NCBI GenBank assembly: GCA_944392325.1 | Contig: CALXWI010000008.1 | Span: forward strand, 1 to 41,182 | Length of the DNA: 41,182 bases | From: an uncultured Alphaproteobacteria bacterium | GTDB taxonomy: Bacteria > Pseudomonadota > Alphaproteobacteria > RF32 > CAG-239 | Direction of reading: 5' to 3' | Part shown: one piece after another, positions 1-6,441 of the stretch | How the letters are laid out: each line of letters begins with the position of its first letter | Numbering within the stretch: the first letter of the stretch is position 1 | Notes under the pieces: model-generated | What the model saw: the letters and a program-made list of their open reading frames with translations, nothing else | Told to the model about the DNA's origin: nothing | Database searches by the model: none | Program-made: the position numbers and the translations under genes

Positions 1-88
1 AGGGGTACAGGGGTACAGGGGTACAGGGGTACAGGGGTACAGGGGTACAGGGGTACAGGGGTACAGGGGTACAGGGGTACAGGGGGAC
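1..88. repeat. 8-bp tandem repeat array (unit AGGGGTAC)
   Basis: Ten perfect head-to-tail copies of the 8-mer AGGGGTAC occupy 1-80, followed by one imperfect copy (AGGGGGAC, 81-88). The array runs off the left edge of the window, so its full length is unknown. There are no unique spacers, so it is a simple tandem array and not a CRISPR. It lies outside any gene I can support. Confidence 0.95.
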
Positions 89-93
89 GGAAG

Positions 94-182
94 ACTAAAA
101 TCCGGCAATAGATGAGCAACGCGGGTAATTGAAACGCTGAGCAGGATTACTGTGACTGTGCGGGTGAAGCTGCGCCAGCTTC
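94..182 (+). repeat. 89-bp intergenic direct repeat, copy 1
   Basis: This copy matches 393-481 at 87 of 89 positions (offset 299). It ends in a perfect hairpin: GAAGCTG (166-172), loop CGC, CAGCTTC (176-182). Two more hairpins with 3-nt loops follow immediately: TCCGGC/GCCGGA (183-197) and CACAGGCG/CGCCTGTG (200-218). No coding potential is evident. The layout resembles the palindromic intergenic repeats common in proteobacteria. Confidence 0.9.
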
Positions 183-392
183 TCCGGCTGAGCCGGAGGC
201 ACAGGCGTACCGCCTGTGATGGATGGTGGGTTTGATATGGGAATAGTTTATTATGGCGAATTTTATCTAACAGATTTAAGGAACGCAAGGTGTTAGAGAG
301 AGTAAGAGTAACGCAAGGAATTAGAGGCAAAGGAATAACGGGGCTTGAGATACAGGAAAAAAATGGCTGCGAAGAAACCAGAAGACAGAAAA
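183..392. other. Gene-free spacer between the two 89-bp repeat copies
   Basis: After the hairpins at 183-218 I see only purine-rich sequence with loosely repeated phrases such as AACGCAAGG. There is no plausible ORF with a ribosome binding site, no tRNA and no clear promoter. Together with the repeats it makes 1-525 a gene-free block. Confidence 0.6.
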
Positions 393-481
393 ACTAAAAT
401 CCGGCAATAGATGAGCAACGCGGGTAATTGAAACGCAGAGCAGGATTACTGTGACTGTACGGGTGAAGCTGCGCCAGCTTC
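393..481 (+). repeat. 89-bp intergenic direct repeat, copy 2
   Basis: Second copy of the element at 94-182, differing at two positions. It keeps the terminal GAAGCTG-CGC-CAGCTTC hairpin but lacks the two following hairpins seen after copy 1. It lies downstream of malQ, beyond that gene's terminator. Confidence 0.9.
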
Positions 482-525
482 AAGTCGCCCTCTTCTACCC
501 TCAATGGGGATAGGATAAAGTCAGA

Positions 526-558
526 CTAAAAAAACAGCCCCATATTTTATGAGGCTGT
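526..558 (-). terminator. Intrinsic terminator of malQ
   Basis: Read on the minus strand, the arms ACAGCC/GGCTGT (553-558 with 534-539) and CATA/TATG form a stem, and a run of T residues follows at 526-534. It begins five bases past the malQ stop codon. Confidence 0.85.
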
Positions 559-562
559 AATC

Positions 563-3154
563 TTATCTATCTTGGGCAGCTTTTTGGCGGAGAAGTTCAT
601 CCCTCTGGCGGTGCTTATACTCATTATACGCGTCTCTTTGCTGGTTAAAGGTATTCTTTGCCTTTAATTCTCGACGTTCTAAGTATGCACGATATTTATC
701 CGCATAACGCGCTCTGATTATGTTTTCTTGTGAAAACTGCGGTTTCTCGTTCAACTTATCATAAAGTCTATGGTAGCGCTCAAAGTCGATTACCGACTCT
801 TTTTGTTCGCCCATACGATGAAACTCAAAATAATGCCCTTTGCCATCATTGCCATCGGGGCGGTAACGATTGATAATGGAGGTAACTTCTTTGAATATTG
901 GTGCTTTATCTATATGCTCAACTGGAATAACCATCTTTTTACGCCAGCTGGGATAAGCTTTACCTTCATGCATATATACTAATGAGTTATGTTTATTCAT
1001 CGGCATTTCTTGCACTCCGGGGATGTTGCCCATTTCTTTCATTCCAAAAATATCTGAAAAAGGGACTAACATTACGGCTGAGTTACTTTGTCCTAAATAA
1101 TCCATTACGGCCTGAATATATTTATCGGGTATTTTTTCTGCATCTTGACGGGGGGCTGTACTTACCATGCCGCCGACTCTTGCCCAGCATCCCTTTTCTT
1201 CCAGCGCATAATTAAGAGCCTCTCGCTGTGTGGCGTATTGCTCAAACTTATCATTGGCTTGCTGGTCGGTTATCATACCCAATTTGTGTTGCAAATAAAT
1301 ATCTTGTACATTCCACTGACCGACCAACGGCAAAGTATCATGCGTGGAGGTCGCGCAGACCGAGTTTTGCGGATATTCATGCGGGTGGCGCATTGCATTG
1401 GTGCCGTAGCCGGTTTTATAACCCCATTCACGCTCAAAAGGCAAAACGCGATATGATAATATGCCAAAGTCTTCAAGTTTGGGACGAAAACCATCCGGTA
1501 TTAAGCCTAAATCTTCACCGATAACCATTGTCTTATTGCGGTGGCTCTCTAAAGCTACAATCGCCATCAGCTCGTCAGTGTTATAATGGATAAAGGCTCC
1601 TTCTTTTTCTTGTTTGCCTAATGGAATCATATATAAGCGCTGTAGCTGCAAAACGTGGTCAATACGTGTGCAACCAGCATACTTCATATTGGTTTCTAAA
1701 ATACGTCGGTAAGGTTCATAGCCATTAGCGCGGAGTTGAATAGGGTTAAAGCCGAGGACACCCCAATTTTGGCCGTTTTGGCTCAAAACATCTGGTGGAG
1801 CTCCGGCTGAAGCGCGAAGATATAAATCAGGATAACCCCATGCCTCATATCCATTGCAAGAACAACCAACTGAGTTGTCTGTATAAAGCCCTATCTTCAT
1901 ACCTGAGCTACGGCAGGCTTCTTGAACCTGGGCCAATTGGCGTTCACACTGCCACTGTGAGTATTTGTAAAAATTTATCTGGTTGCGGTTTTGGCGCTGA
2001 AAATCTTTGACCGTATTGGAGCGAGAATCGCGATACTCTCGTGGCCATTGACGCCAATTGACAGGAGCTGGGTCTTGTTTGGCCATCATACGGCATAATG
2101 CTCTAAAGGTGGCATAGCGTTCCAAATCTTCTTTGCGGGCGGGGTCATCACAATAGACACAAAACCTTTTATATTCCTCGGTCTTCTTATTGCTGATGAA
2201 GCTATCATAGCAGCGCCATAAAATATCATCAACCAAATTTTGGCTGGTTTCATAATCAACAAATTTGCGACGACGATTGAGCTTGATTTTTTCTTGAAAC
2301 TCCGGACTATGATAATAAGCCTTAATATCGGGATTATTTTTAAACTCATCAATCGCGGTAACATCAAGATACAAATAATTAAAGAACATTCGGCTGTCTG
2401 GACCATAAGGGCTGGCATTTTCGGGCTGGTCATCACGCATGGCGTGCAGCGGATTGACACCCAAAATGCCGGCGCCGTTTTTGCCCAAGATATGGCCCAA
2501 TTGTGCCAAGTCACTAAAATTGCCTATACCTAAGTTGTTCTCGGAAACTTGTTCATACAACTGAACCGGAACTCCCCAGGTCTTTTTGCCGTCTTTAATG
2601 CCTAAGCCGTCATAGCAACGCTCCGGCGCTGATATCAGACGTGAATTATGCACAATCCGACGCCCATCGGCCGGATTGGTAAAAGAAAACTCAACATTGT
2701 GATAGCCCAAGTCAACATCAAAGGGGAACTTAAAACGATACTTTTTATAATTAATACCATTGATGTTGCGGCTGACCTCTTGGCCATTATGATCTCGGTA
2801 AGGTTCAAGCATTCCTACAGGCATAACATCCGAGTATTTTTGCCCTTGCTCATATTGCAATGACCATTCAAGATTATCAACACCTTCAGGCAACGAGATA
2901 AGCAACTCCTCTTTGCGATTTTTGCGCATTACTGAAACCTGATGGACAACATTCAAATATTCATCATCACGCTGAGCATTATAAATCTCACGCACGAGTT
3001 TGGCATTTTGAAAAAAATGCTCCTCACTATTGGAATCAAACTGACGTGGAAGTACTCCCATCGCCTGAAGCAAATATACCTGATTTTCTGTCGACGCTCC
3101 GGATTCAATGCCATACAGCTGCGCCAAATCACGTATTTGCTCTTGTAATGTCAT
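563..3154 (-). CDS. malQ: 4-alpha-glucanotransferase (amylomaltase, GH77)
   Basis: Cytoplasmic enzyme that moves 1,4-alpha-glucan segments between maltodextrins, working with glycogen phosphorylase (GlgP, also in this window). The GH77 catalytic signatures are all present: RIDH (residues 497-500, nucleophile Asp499), GEDLG (546-550, acid/base Glu547) and HDT (605-607, third acid Asp606). An SPYGPDS segment near 248 corresponds to the family's substrate-loop motif. The N-terminus (QEQIRDLAQLYGIE...) resembles the extra domain of long, E. coli-type MalQ. At 863 residues it is longer than E. coli MalQ (about 694); the extra length includes a charged, helical C-terminal tail after about residue 800. 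The start at 3154 has AGGA about ten bases upstream and a good promoter beyond. The gene is single, with its own terminator. The family call is very secure. Confidence 0.96.
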   Translation of the reverse strand: MTLQEQIRDLAQLYGIESGASTENQVYLLQAMGVLPRQFDSNSEEHFFQNAKLVREIYNAQRDDEYLNVVHQVSVMRKNRKEELLISLPEGVDNLEWSLQYEQGQKYSDVMPVGMLEPYRDHNGQEVSRNINGINYKKYRFKFPFDVDLGYHNVEFSFTNPADGRRIVHNSRLISAPERCYDGLGIKDGKKTWGVPVQLYEQVSENNLGIGNFSDLAQLGHILGKNGAGILGVNPLHAMRDDQPENASPYGPDSRMFFNYLYLDVTAIDEFKNNPDIKAYYHSPEFQEKIKLNRRRKFVDYETSQNLVDDILWRCYDSFISNKKTEEYKRFCVYCDDPARKEDLERYATFRALCRMMAKQDPAPVNWRQWPREYRDSRSNTVKDFQRQNRNQINFYKYSQWQCERQLAQVQEACRSSGMKIGLYTDNSVGCSCNGYEAWGYPDLYLRASAGAPPDVLSQNGQNWGVLGFNPIQLRANGYEPYRRILETNMKYAGCTRIDHVLQLQRLYMIPLGKQEKEGAFIHYNTDELMAIVALESHRNKTMVIGEDLGLIPDGFRPKLEDFGILSYRVLPFEREWGYKTGYGTNAMRHPHEYPQNSVCATSTHDTLPLVGQWNVQDIYLQHKLGMITDQQANDKFEQYATQREALNYALEEKGCWARVGGMVSTAPRQDAEKIPDKYIQAVMDYLGQSNSAVMLVPFSDIFGMKEMGNIPGVQEMPMNKHNSLVYMHEGKAYPSWRKKMVIPVEHIDKAPIFKEVTSIINRYRPDGNDGKGHYFEFHRMGEQKESVIDFERYHRLYDKLNEKPQFSQENIIRARYADKYRAYLERRELKAKNTFNQQRDAYNEYKHRQRDELLRQKAAQDR

Positions 3155-3195
3155 AAAGAATATTCCTAAAAAAAATTACCTAATATTATGCTCAG

Positions 3196-3224
3196 ATAAT
3201 AGAGGCGAACTATAAGCAAGTCAA
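3196..3224 (-). promoter_or_regulatory. Predicted sigma-70 promoter of malQ
   Basis: On the minus strand TTGACT (3224-3219) and TATTAT (3201-3196) are separated by 17 nt, each matching five of six consensus positions. The predicted transcript start is about 35 bases upstream of the malQ ATG. Confidence 0.7.
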
Positions 3225-3307
3225 ACGGAAGTGCAAAAATTTTCCACAACTCTTAGAAGCCAAAAAAAATAATGCTCAATTTGCCAATTCCAACGATTTG
3301 TTTTTAG

Positions 3308-3335
3308 TTGATTTTATGTGCAGATATTTTATACT
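3308..3335 (+). promoter_or_regulatory. Predicted promoter of hydE
   Basis: TTGATT (3308-3313) and TATACT (3330-3335) are separated by 16 nt. Transcription would begin near 3342, downstream of the longest possible in-frame start (GTG at 3318). This supports the internal GTG at 3363 as the true hydE start. Confidence 0.55.
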
Positions 3336-3362
3336 AGCGGCGATAAAACAGGAGATTTTAAA

Positions 3363-4283
3363 GTGCATAACTTGATTAGTAAGGCTGTTGAATCGCATAA
3401 TCTCAATGCTGAAGAGTTATTGGAACTGCTGAAAAATGATGCGATTAATCCGGAGCTGTTTGCCTCGGCCGATAAGGTGCGCAAAAAATTTGTCGGAGAT
3501 AAAGTCTTGTTACGCGGGCTAATCGAGTTTTCAAACATATGCCGCAACAACTGTTGTTACTGCGGTCTGCGGCGGGATAACCGCAAACTGGAAAGATACC
3601 GGATGCCACCAGATGAAATTGTCTATCTGGCGACAGATGCCGTTACCAAACAAGGTTTTCAGACAATTGTTCTCCAGTCGGGGGAAGATTTGTGGTTTAG
3701 CCAAGAAATTCTATGTGACATTATTCACCGCATCAAAAAAACCGGTTGTGCTCTAACTTTAAGTATTGGTGAAAAATCGGCAGCTGAATATCAAGCTTAT
3801 CGCGCCGCCGGAGCTGACCGCTTTTTGCTCAGGATTGAAACTTCTGACCCTGCGCTATATGAAAAATATGACCCCGATATGAGTTGGAAAAAACGAGTGC
3901 AATGCCTTTATGACCTTAAAGATGCCGGATTTGAGCTTGGTTGCGGATGCTTGGTGGGGCTTCCGGGGCAGAGTTTGGAGTCTTTGGCGAATGATGTTTT
4001 GTTCTTCAAAAAAATCCGTGCCGATATGATTGGTATCGGCCCTTTAATCGTGCATCCGGACACGCCGCTTAACGGGAACCCCAATGGCTCTTTTACACTA
4101 GCGCTGAAAGTAATGGCCTTAACTCGCTTATTAATGCCGCAAATAAATATTCCGGCGACAACCGCGATGGAGGCGCTGGTGAAAGGCGGGCGCGAAATGG
4201 CGCTAAACTCAGGGGCTAATGTTTATATGCCCAAAGTGACTCCGCTCAACTTGCAAAGTTTGTATCAATTATACCGCAAATAA
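3363..4283 (+). CDS. hydE: [FeFe]-hydrogenase maturase HydE, radical SAM
   Basis: Radical S-adenosylmethionine enzyme acting in assembly of the 2Fe subcluster of the [FeFe]-hydrogenase H-cluster. The radical-SAM cysteines follow the CX3CX2C pattern in the stretch ICRNNCCYCGLRRDN (Cys60, 64, 67 counted from GTG3363). HydE hallmarks follow: LQSGED, LRIETSDP, GLPGQ, GIGPLIVHPDTPL and ATTAME. I chose GTG3363 because GGAG (3351-3354) lies eight bases upstream and the predicted promoter overlaps the longer start. At 306 residues the protein is shorter than typical HydE (about 350): it stops right after the SLYQLY motif and lacks the C-terminal segment that in Thermotoga HydE carries the auxiliary-cluster cysteines. 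No hydF, hydG or hydrogenase gene is in the window. PylB is a related alternative but the motifs favour HydE. Confidence 0.88.
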   Translation: MHNLISKAVESHNLNAEELLELLKNDAINPELFASADKVRKKFVGDKVLLRGLIEFSNICRNNCCYCGLRRDNRKLERYRMPPDEIVYLATDAVTKQGFQTIVLQSGEDLWFSQEILCDIIHRIKKTGCALTLSIGEKSAAEYQAYRAAGADRFLLRIETSDPALYEKYDPDMSWKKRVQCLYDLKDAGFELGCGCLVGLPGQSLESLANDVLFFKKIRADMIGIGPLIVHPDTPLNGNPNGSFTLALKVMALTRLLMPQINIPATTAMEALVKGGREMALNSGANVYMPKVTPLNLQSLYQLYRK

Positions 4284-4285
4284 CC

Positions 4286-4927
4286 TTAGCGGCTGTGCCC
4301 AGCGCTATGGCTTAAATCTTTGCGCTTGGCGATGTTGCTCAAAATCATCAGCGGAGATTTGAGCTGGGTGGTTTGCTTGCCTTTCGGACATTTGATGGCT
4401 TTAATATGGAGGCGGGCGTGGCGGTCTAAGTCCATAGTCGGATCTTTATCAAGCCAATAACCGCTACCATCAAAAAAGCTGGTATCTTGTGCGGCTTCTT
4501 TGCCGAATTTGCAACCGGAATACATAATGTATGGCTCGCCGCTGTTAAGTGCTTTCTGCCAATCTTTCTCGCGCACGGGGGCATCATAGACTATTGGGTC
4601 AAAAACAAGGCGTTCGTTTTTTTGAGAATTTTTATAAATCGGCAAATCAACTGCTAAGGCAACGTGGTAGCCTTGCCAATCTCTGGTTTCAAACCCATTG
4701 GCGTTATCGGCCGGAAACTTGGCCTGAACGTGGTCCGCATCATAGGACTTTAGGCACCAAATCTTTAATGGCAGCATGCCCTGCTCTTTAGCTTTTTTCG
4801 CCAATAGGTGGGCGAAAGCAAAGCAGCATTCGTTGCGATGTGCGTATTCTCCTCGAGGAAAGAGTTCAGCTTTCCACTGCTGAAACATTTGATTATAGTT
4901 ATCGAGTTTTTGCCAATCTAAGTCCAT
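4286..4927 (-). CDS. Protein-glutaminase-like cysteine hydrolase (putative)
   Basis: 213-residue protein with no signal peptide. It shows a Cys-His-Asp arrangement like that of protein glutaminases (protein-glutamine deamidases): NECCFAFAH (Cys34/35), GYHVALAV (His88) and LVFDPIVYDAPV (Asp110), followed by a conserved-looking Trp. The order and spacing resemble the Chryseobacterium enzyme (a CxxxAH block, then YHVA, then IDP). Inference: it may deamidate glutamine side chains in proteins, or be another papain-fold hydrolase. The start at 4927 has AGGAG ten bases upstream; the longer start at 4978 lies inside the predicted -35 box. The gene is convergent with hydE, two bases apart, and has its own promoter, so the two are not one operon. 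Fold is fairly likely, substrate unknown. Confidence 0.6.
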   Translation of the reverse strand: MDLDWQKLDNYNQMFQQWKAELFPRGEYAHRNECCFAFAHLLAKKAKEQGMLPLKIWCLKSYDADHVQAKFPADNANGFETRDWQGYHVALAVDLPIYKNSQKNERLVFDPIVYDAPVREKDWQKALNSGEPYIMYSGCKFGKEAAQDTSFFDGSGYWLDKDPTMDLDRHARLHIKAIKCPKGKQTTQLKSPLMILSNIAKRKDLSHSAGHSR

Positions 4928-4949
4928 TGTTTTGTATCTCCTGATTATA

Positions 4950-4978
4950 ATTATACGACTTATTTGGCTAATAATCAA
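4950..4978 (-). promoter_or_regulatory. Predicted sigma-70 promoter of the protein-glutaminase-like gene
   Basis: On the minus strand TTGATT (4978-4973) and a consensus TATAAT (4955-4950) are separated by 17 nt. The predicted start of transcription is about 15 bases upstream of the ribosome binding site. Confidence 0.75.
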
Positions 4979-5003
4979 TAGTGTAAAAAAATGTAAAAAG
5001 TGT

Positions 5004-5034
5004 AAAAAAATACCGCCGCTTAATAAACGGCGGT
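5004..5034 (-). terminator. Intrinsic terminator downstream of the 273-residue secreted protein gene
   Basis: Minus-strand hairpin ACCGCCG/CGGCGGT (5028-5034 with 5012-5018, 9-nt loop), followed by a T run (forward A run at 5004-5010). Confidence 0.85.
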
Positions 5035-5050
5035 TGCTACCCTCTCCCGA
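5032..5050. repeat. 19-bp intergenic block, copy 1
   Basis: GGTTGCTACCCTCTCCCGA is found here and identically at 6337-6355. In both places it lies between a minus-strand stop codon and that gene's terminator. Here it continues into GAAGCTGGCGCA, whose complement resembles the hairpin arm of the 89-bp repeats at 94 and 393. Confidence 0.8.
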
Positions 5051-5132
5051 GAAGCTGGCGCAGATTGGCTCAGTCGTTTTACTGTGGGCTGACTAGAGTA
5101 TGAAGTAATCTGCATGCATCTTGTTTGATGTT

Positions 5133-5954
5133 TTACCACGAGGTAAGGATAGGACGAGCTATGGCAGAATTTCCGGTACCGTCAATGGCACGGCAATCTT
5201 CAGCATATATATCAACAATATAACCATTATAACCAAAATCTGTTGAAGACCAATACCAATCACCTCCTAGCCGCTTTGCGCCATTTGCTGTTAACAGATT
5301 ATTGAGTTCATCTCTATTGTTGCAAATAACAGTCAACTGTTCTTTTGTCGGTAAATATCCTTTTAAATTGCCGCAGAATATATGGTTTAAACATTTTTCC
5401 CAAGCTTCATCACTTGTCCATGGTTTTCCTACTTGTTTCATGGCTATATAGAAATTCATAGCTGATGTTTTGACACCGACAACAGTATTGTTACAATAAA
5501 ATAAATTTCCTTGAGGGCCATTTAATAAAGCTTGACAACTTCCGTTTTTCCACTCATAGCCGCTTGAACAAGTACAAGCCGTATATTTGCCACCACAGGC
5601 AGAACCGGAACCACCGGAGTACCCCGTGCCGGTGCAGGTATATTTATAGTTCGAATCGCAAGTGCACCCCTGATATTTACCATTACAATCATTGCCTACT
5701 CCTTTTTCACCAGCGCCGGAGCAGGTGTAAGTAAAACCTAATTTATTACACGCAAGGTTAAGACATTCTTCTTCTGAAGTTAGGCAAGCCCACCAATTGC
5801 CAAAAGGACATTTGACTCCCTTCCCTCCGTTGCAAGAAGTTTCAGTATAGCCCAAAGTTTTGCAATCTTGAGTGGCGACGCATTGGGCAAAGGTTAAACA
5901 TGGGATAAAGGGCAGACTTGTCCCTATAAGTAAAAATAGTTTTGTATTAGTCAT
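5133..5954 (-). CDS. Small secreted Cys-rich protein with C-terminal Lcl/DUF1566-like domain
   Basis: 273 residues beginning with a clear signal peptide (MTNTKLFLLIG... ending near LTFAQ). The middle is Cys-rich and includes one copy of the YKYTCTGTG...GGxGSxCxGKYxxCxC...GYEW module that is repeated seven times in the 927-residue protein at 19123. The C-terminal part (from YCNNTVVGVKTSAMNFYIAM, through LPTKEQL and WYWSST, to RPILTSW) resembles the DUF1566/Lcl C-type-lectin-like fold and is a close paralogue of the two such domains in that protein. Role unknown; an extracellular, disulfide-stabilised binding protein is an inference. The ATG at 5954 has AAGG eight bases upstream; the in-frame GTG at 5963 has no room for a ribosome binding site. 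The long leader RNA upstream is listed separately. Confidence 0.85.
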   Translation of the reverse strand: MTNTKLFLLIGTSLPFIPCLTFAQCVATQDCKTLGYTETSCNGGKGVKCPFGNWWACLTSEEECLNLACNKLGFTYTCSGAGEKGVGNDCNGKYQGCTCDSNYKYTCTGTGYSGGSGSACGGKYTACTCSSGYEWKNGSCQALLNGPQGNLFYCNNTVVGVKTSAMNFYIAMKQVGKPWTSDEAWEKCLNHIFCGNLKGYLPTKEQLTVICNNRDELNNLLTANGAKRLGGDWYWSSTDFGYNGYIVDIYAEDCRAIDGTGNSAIARPILTSW

Positions 5955-5980
5955 AACACACACCTTATCTTTTTTATGGT

Positions 5981-6016
5981 TAAAAAGAACGCTCCTCTTT
6001 AAATTTTAGAGGAGCG
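5981..6016 (-). terminator. Terminator-like hairpin at the end of the leader RNA
   Basis: On the minus strand CGCTCCTCT (6016-6008) pairs with AGAGGAGCG (5998-5990) around a 9-nt loop, followed by GTTCTTTTT. It lies between the structured leader and the ribosome binding site of the gene at 5954. It could be the end of a free-standing small RNA or an attenuator controlling read-through into the gene. Confidence 0.7.
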
Positions 6017-6195
6017 GGTGTTAGTCGACTGTATAATCGAACAGCCCCGGACGTTTTCGTGCAGAGCCTTATTAATCGCCGGCACCCGCATAAAATAAGT
6101 GTATGCAAATGCCAGCATATTATTTTTAAGTCGTTATGCCGAACGACCCGATTATAAAGGGCGACTAAACCCTGACGGACAGACTTTGTCCGCTA
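5981..6195 (-). ncRNA. Candidate structured leader RNA or small RNA, class unknown
   Basis: The minus-strand transcript predicted from the promoter at 6202-6230 is about 215 nt and highly foldable. A long-range closing helix pairs GGGTTTAGTCG (6172-6162) with CGACTAACACCC (6027-6016, one bulged C) and continues, after an internal loop, as TATAATCG (6156-6149) with CGATTATA (6039-6032). Inside are hairpins GTCGTT/AACGAC (6147-6130), a two-part stem GCTGGCA/TGCCGGC enclosing GCATA/TATGC, and smaller elements. A further hairpin (GCGGACA...TGTCCGT) precedes the closing helix. The terminator-like hairpin follows. I cannot match it to tmRNA, 6S, SRP, RNase P or the riboswitch consensuses I know. 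Either a cis-regulatory leader of the secreted-protein gene or an independent RNA. Confidence 0.5.
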
Positions 6196-6201
6196 AAAAT
6201 T

Positions 6202-6230
6202 AGTGTAGCATAACTAAGGTTAAAAATCAA
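6202..6230 (-). promoter_or_regulatory. Predicted promoter of the leader RNA and secreted-protein gene
   Basis: On the minus strand TTGATT (6230-6225) and TACACT (6207-6202) are separated by 17 nt, each matching four of six positions. It would start the leader RNA near 6195. Confidence 0.5.
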
Positions 6231-6300
6231 TATACGAAATTTAGATAATCTCGAAATAGGAATTTCTAAGGTGCAAAAGAAGCGAAAAATGTCTCAACAA

Positions 6301-6325
6301 AAGCGCCGCAGAAAATGCGGCGCTT
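6301..6325 (-). terminator. Intrinsic terminator beyond valS
   Basis: Perfect 9-bp stem AAGCGCCGC/GCGGCGCTT (6301-6309 with 6317-6325) around a 7-nt loop. On the minus strand it is followed by TTGTTG rather than an uninterrupted T run. It lies about 115 bases past the valS stop, beyond the palindromic repeats. Confidence 0.65.
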
Positions 6326-6336
6326 TGTTGTATTAA

Positions 6337-6355
6337 GGTTGCTACCCTCTCCCGA
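6337..6355. repeat. 19-bp intergenic block, copy 2
   Basis: Identical to 5032-5050. It runs directly into a small hairpin CGGC-TCA-GCCG (6356-6366) with a 3-nt loop. Confidence 0.8.
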
Positions 6356-6369
6356 CGGCTCAGCCGCCA

Positions 6370-6441
6370 CCCTCTCCCTGCACGGGAGAGGGAAAAGCTT
6401 GAGCTGTACCTGCACGGGCAAGGAAAAGCTTGAGCTGTATT
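6370..6441. repeat. Palindrome and 31-32 bp tandem duplication at the valS 3' end
   Basis: A perfect 9-bp palindrome CCCTCTCCC/GGGAGAGGG (6370-6378 with 6384-6392, loop TGCAC) overlaps the first of two tandem units. Both units begin TGCACGGG and share GGAAAAGCTTGAGCTGTA (units 6379-6410 and 6411-6441). The second unit reaches the last bases of the valS stop codon. Confidence 0.85.

Noticed and set aside
1-88. CRISPR-like array at the left edge
   Set aside because: The units are 8 bp and contiguous with no spacers; no cas genes are nearby.
3318-3362. Longer hydE start at GTG3318
   Set aside because: It has no ribosome binding site and overlaps the predicted promoter; GTG3363 has both signals in place.
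5981-6195. tmRNA, 6S, SRP or RNase P RNA as identity of the structured leader
   Set aside because: No tag-peptide reading frame or CCA-type end, no rod with central bubble, no SRP loop motif, and it is too short for RNase P; a GAAAACGTCCGGG resemblance to an RNase P core segment seems fortuitous.
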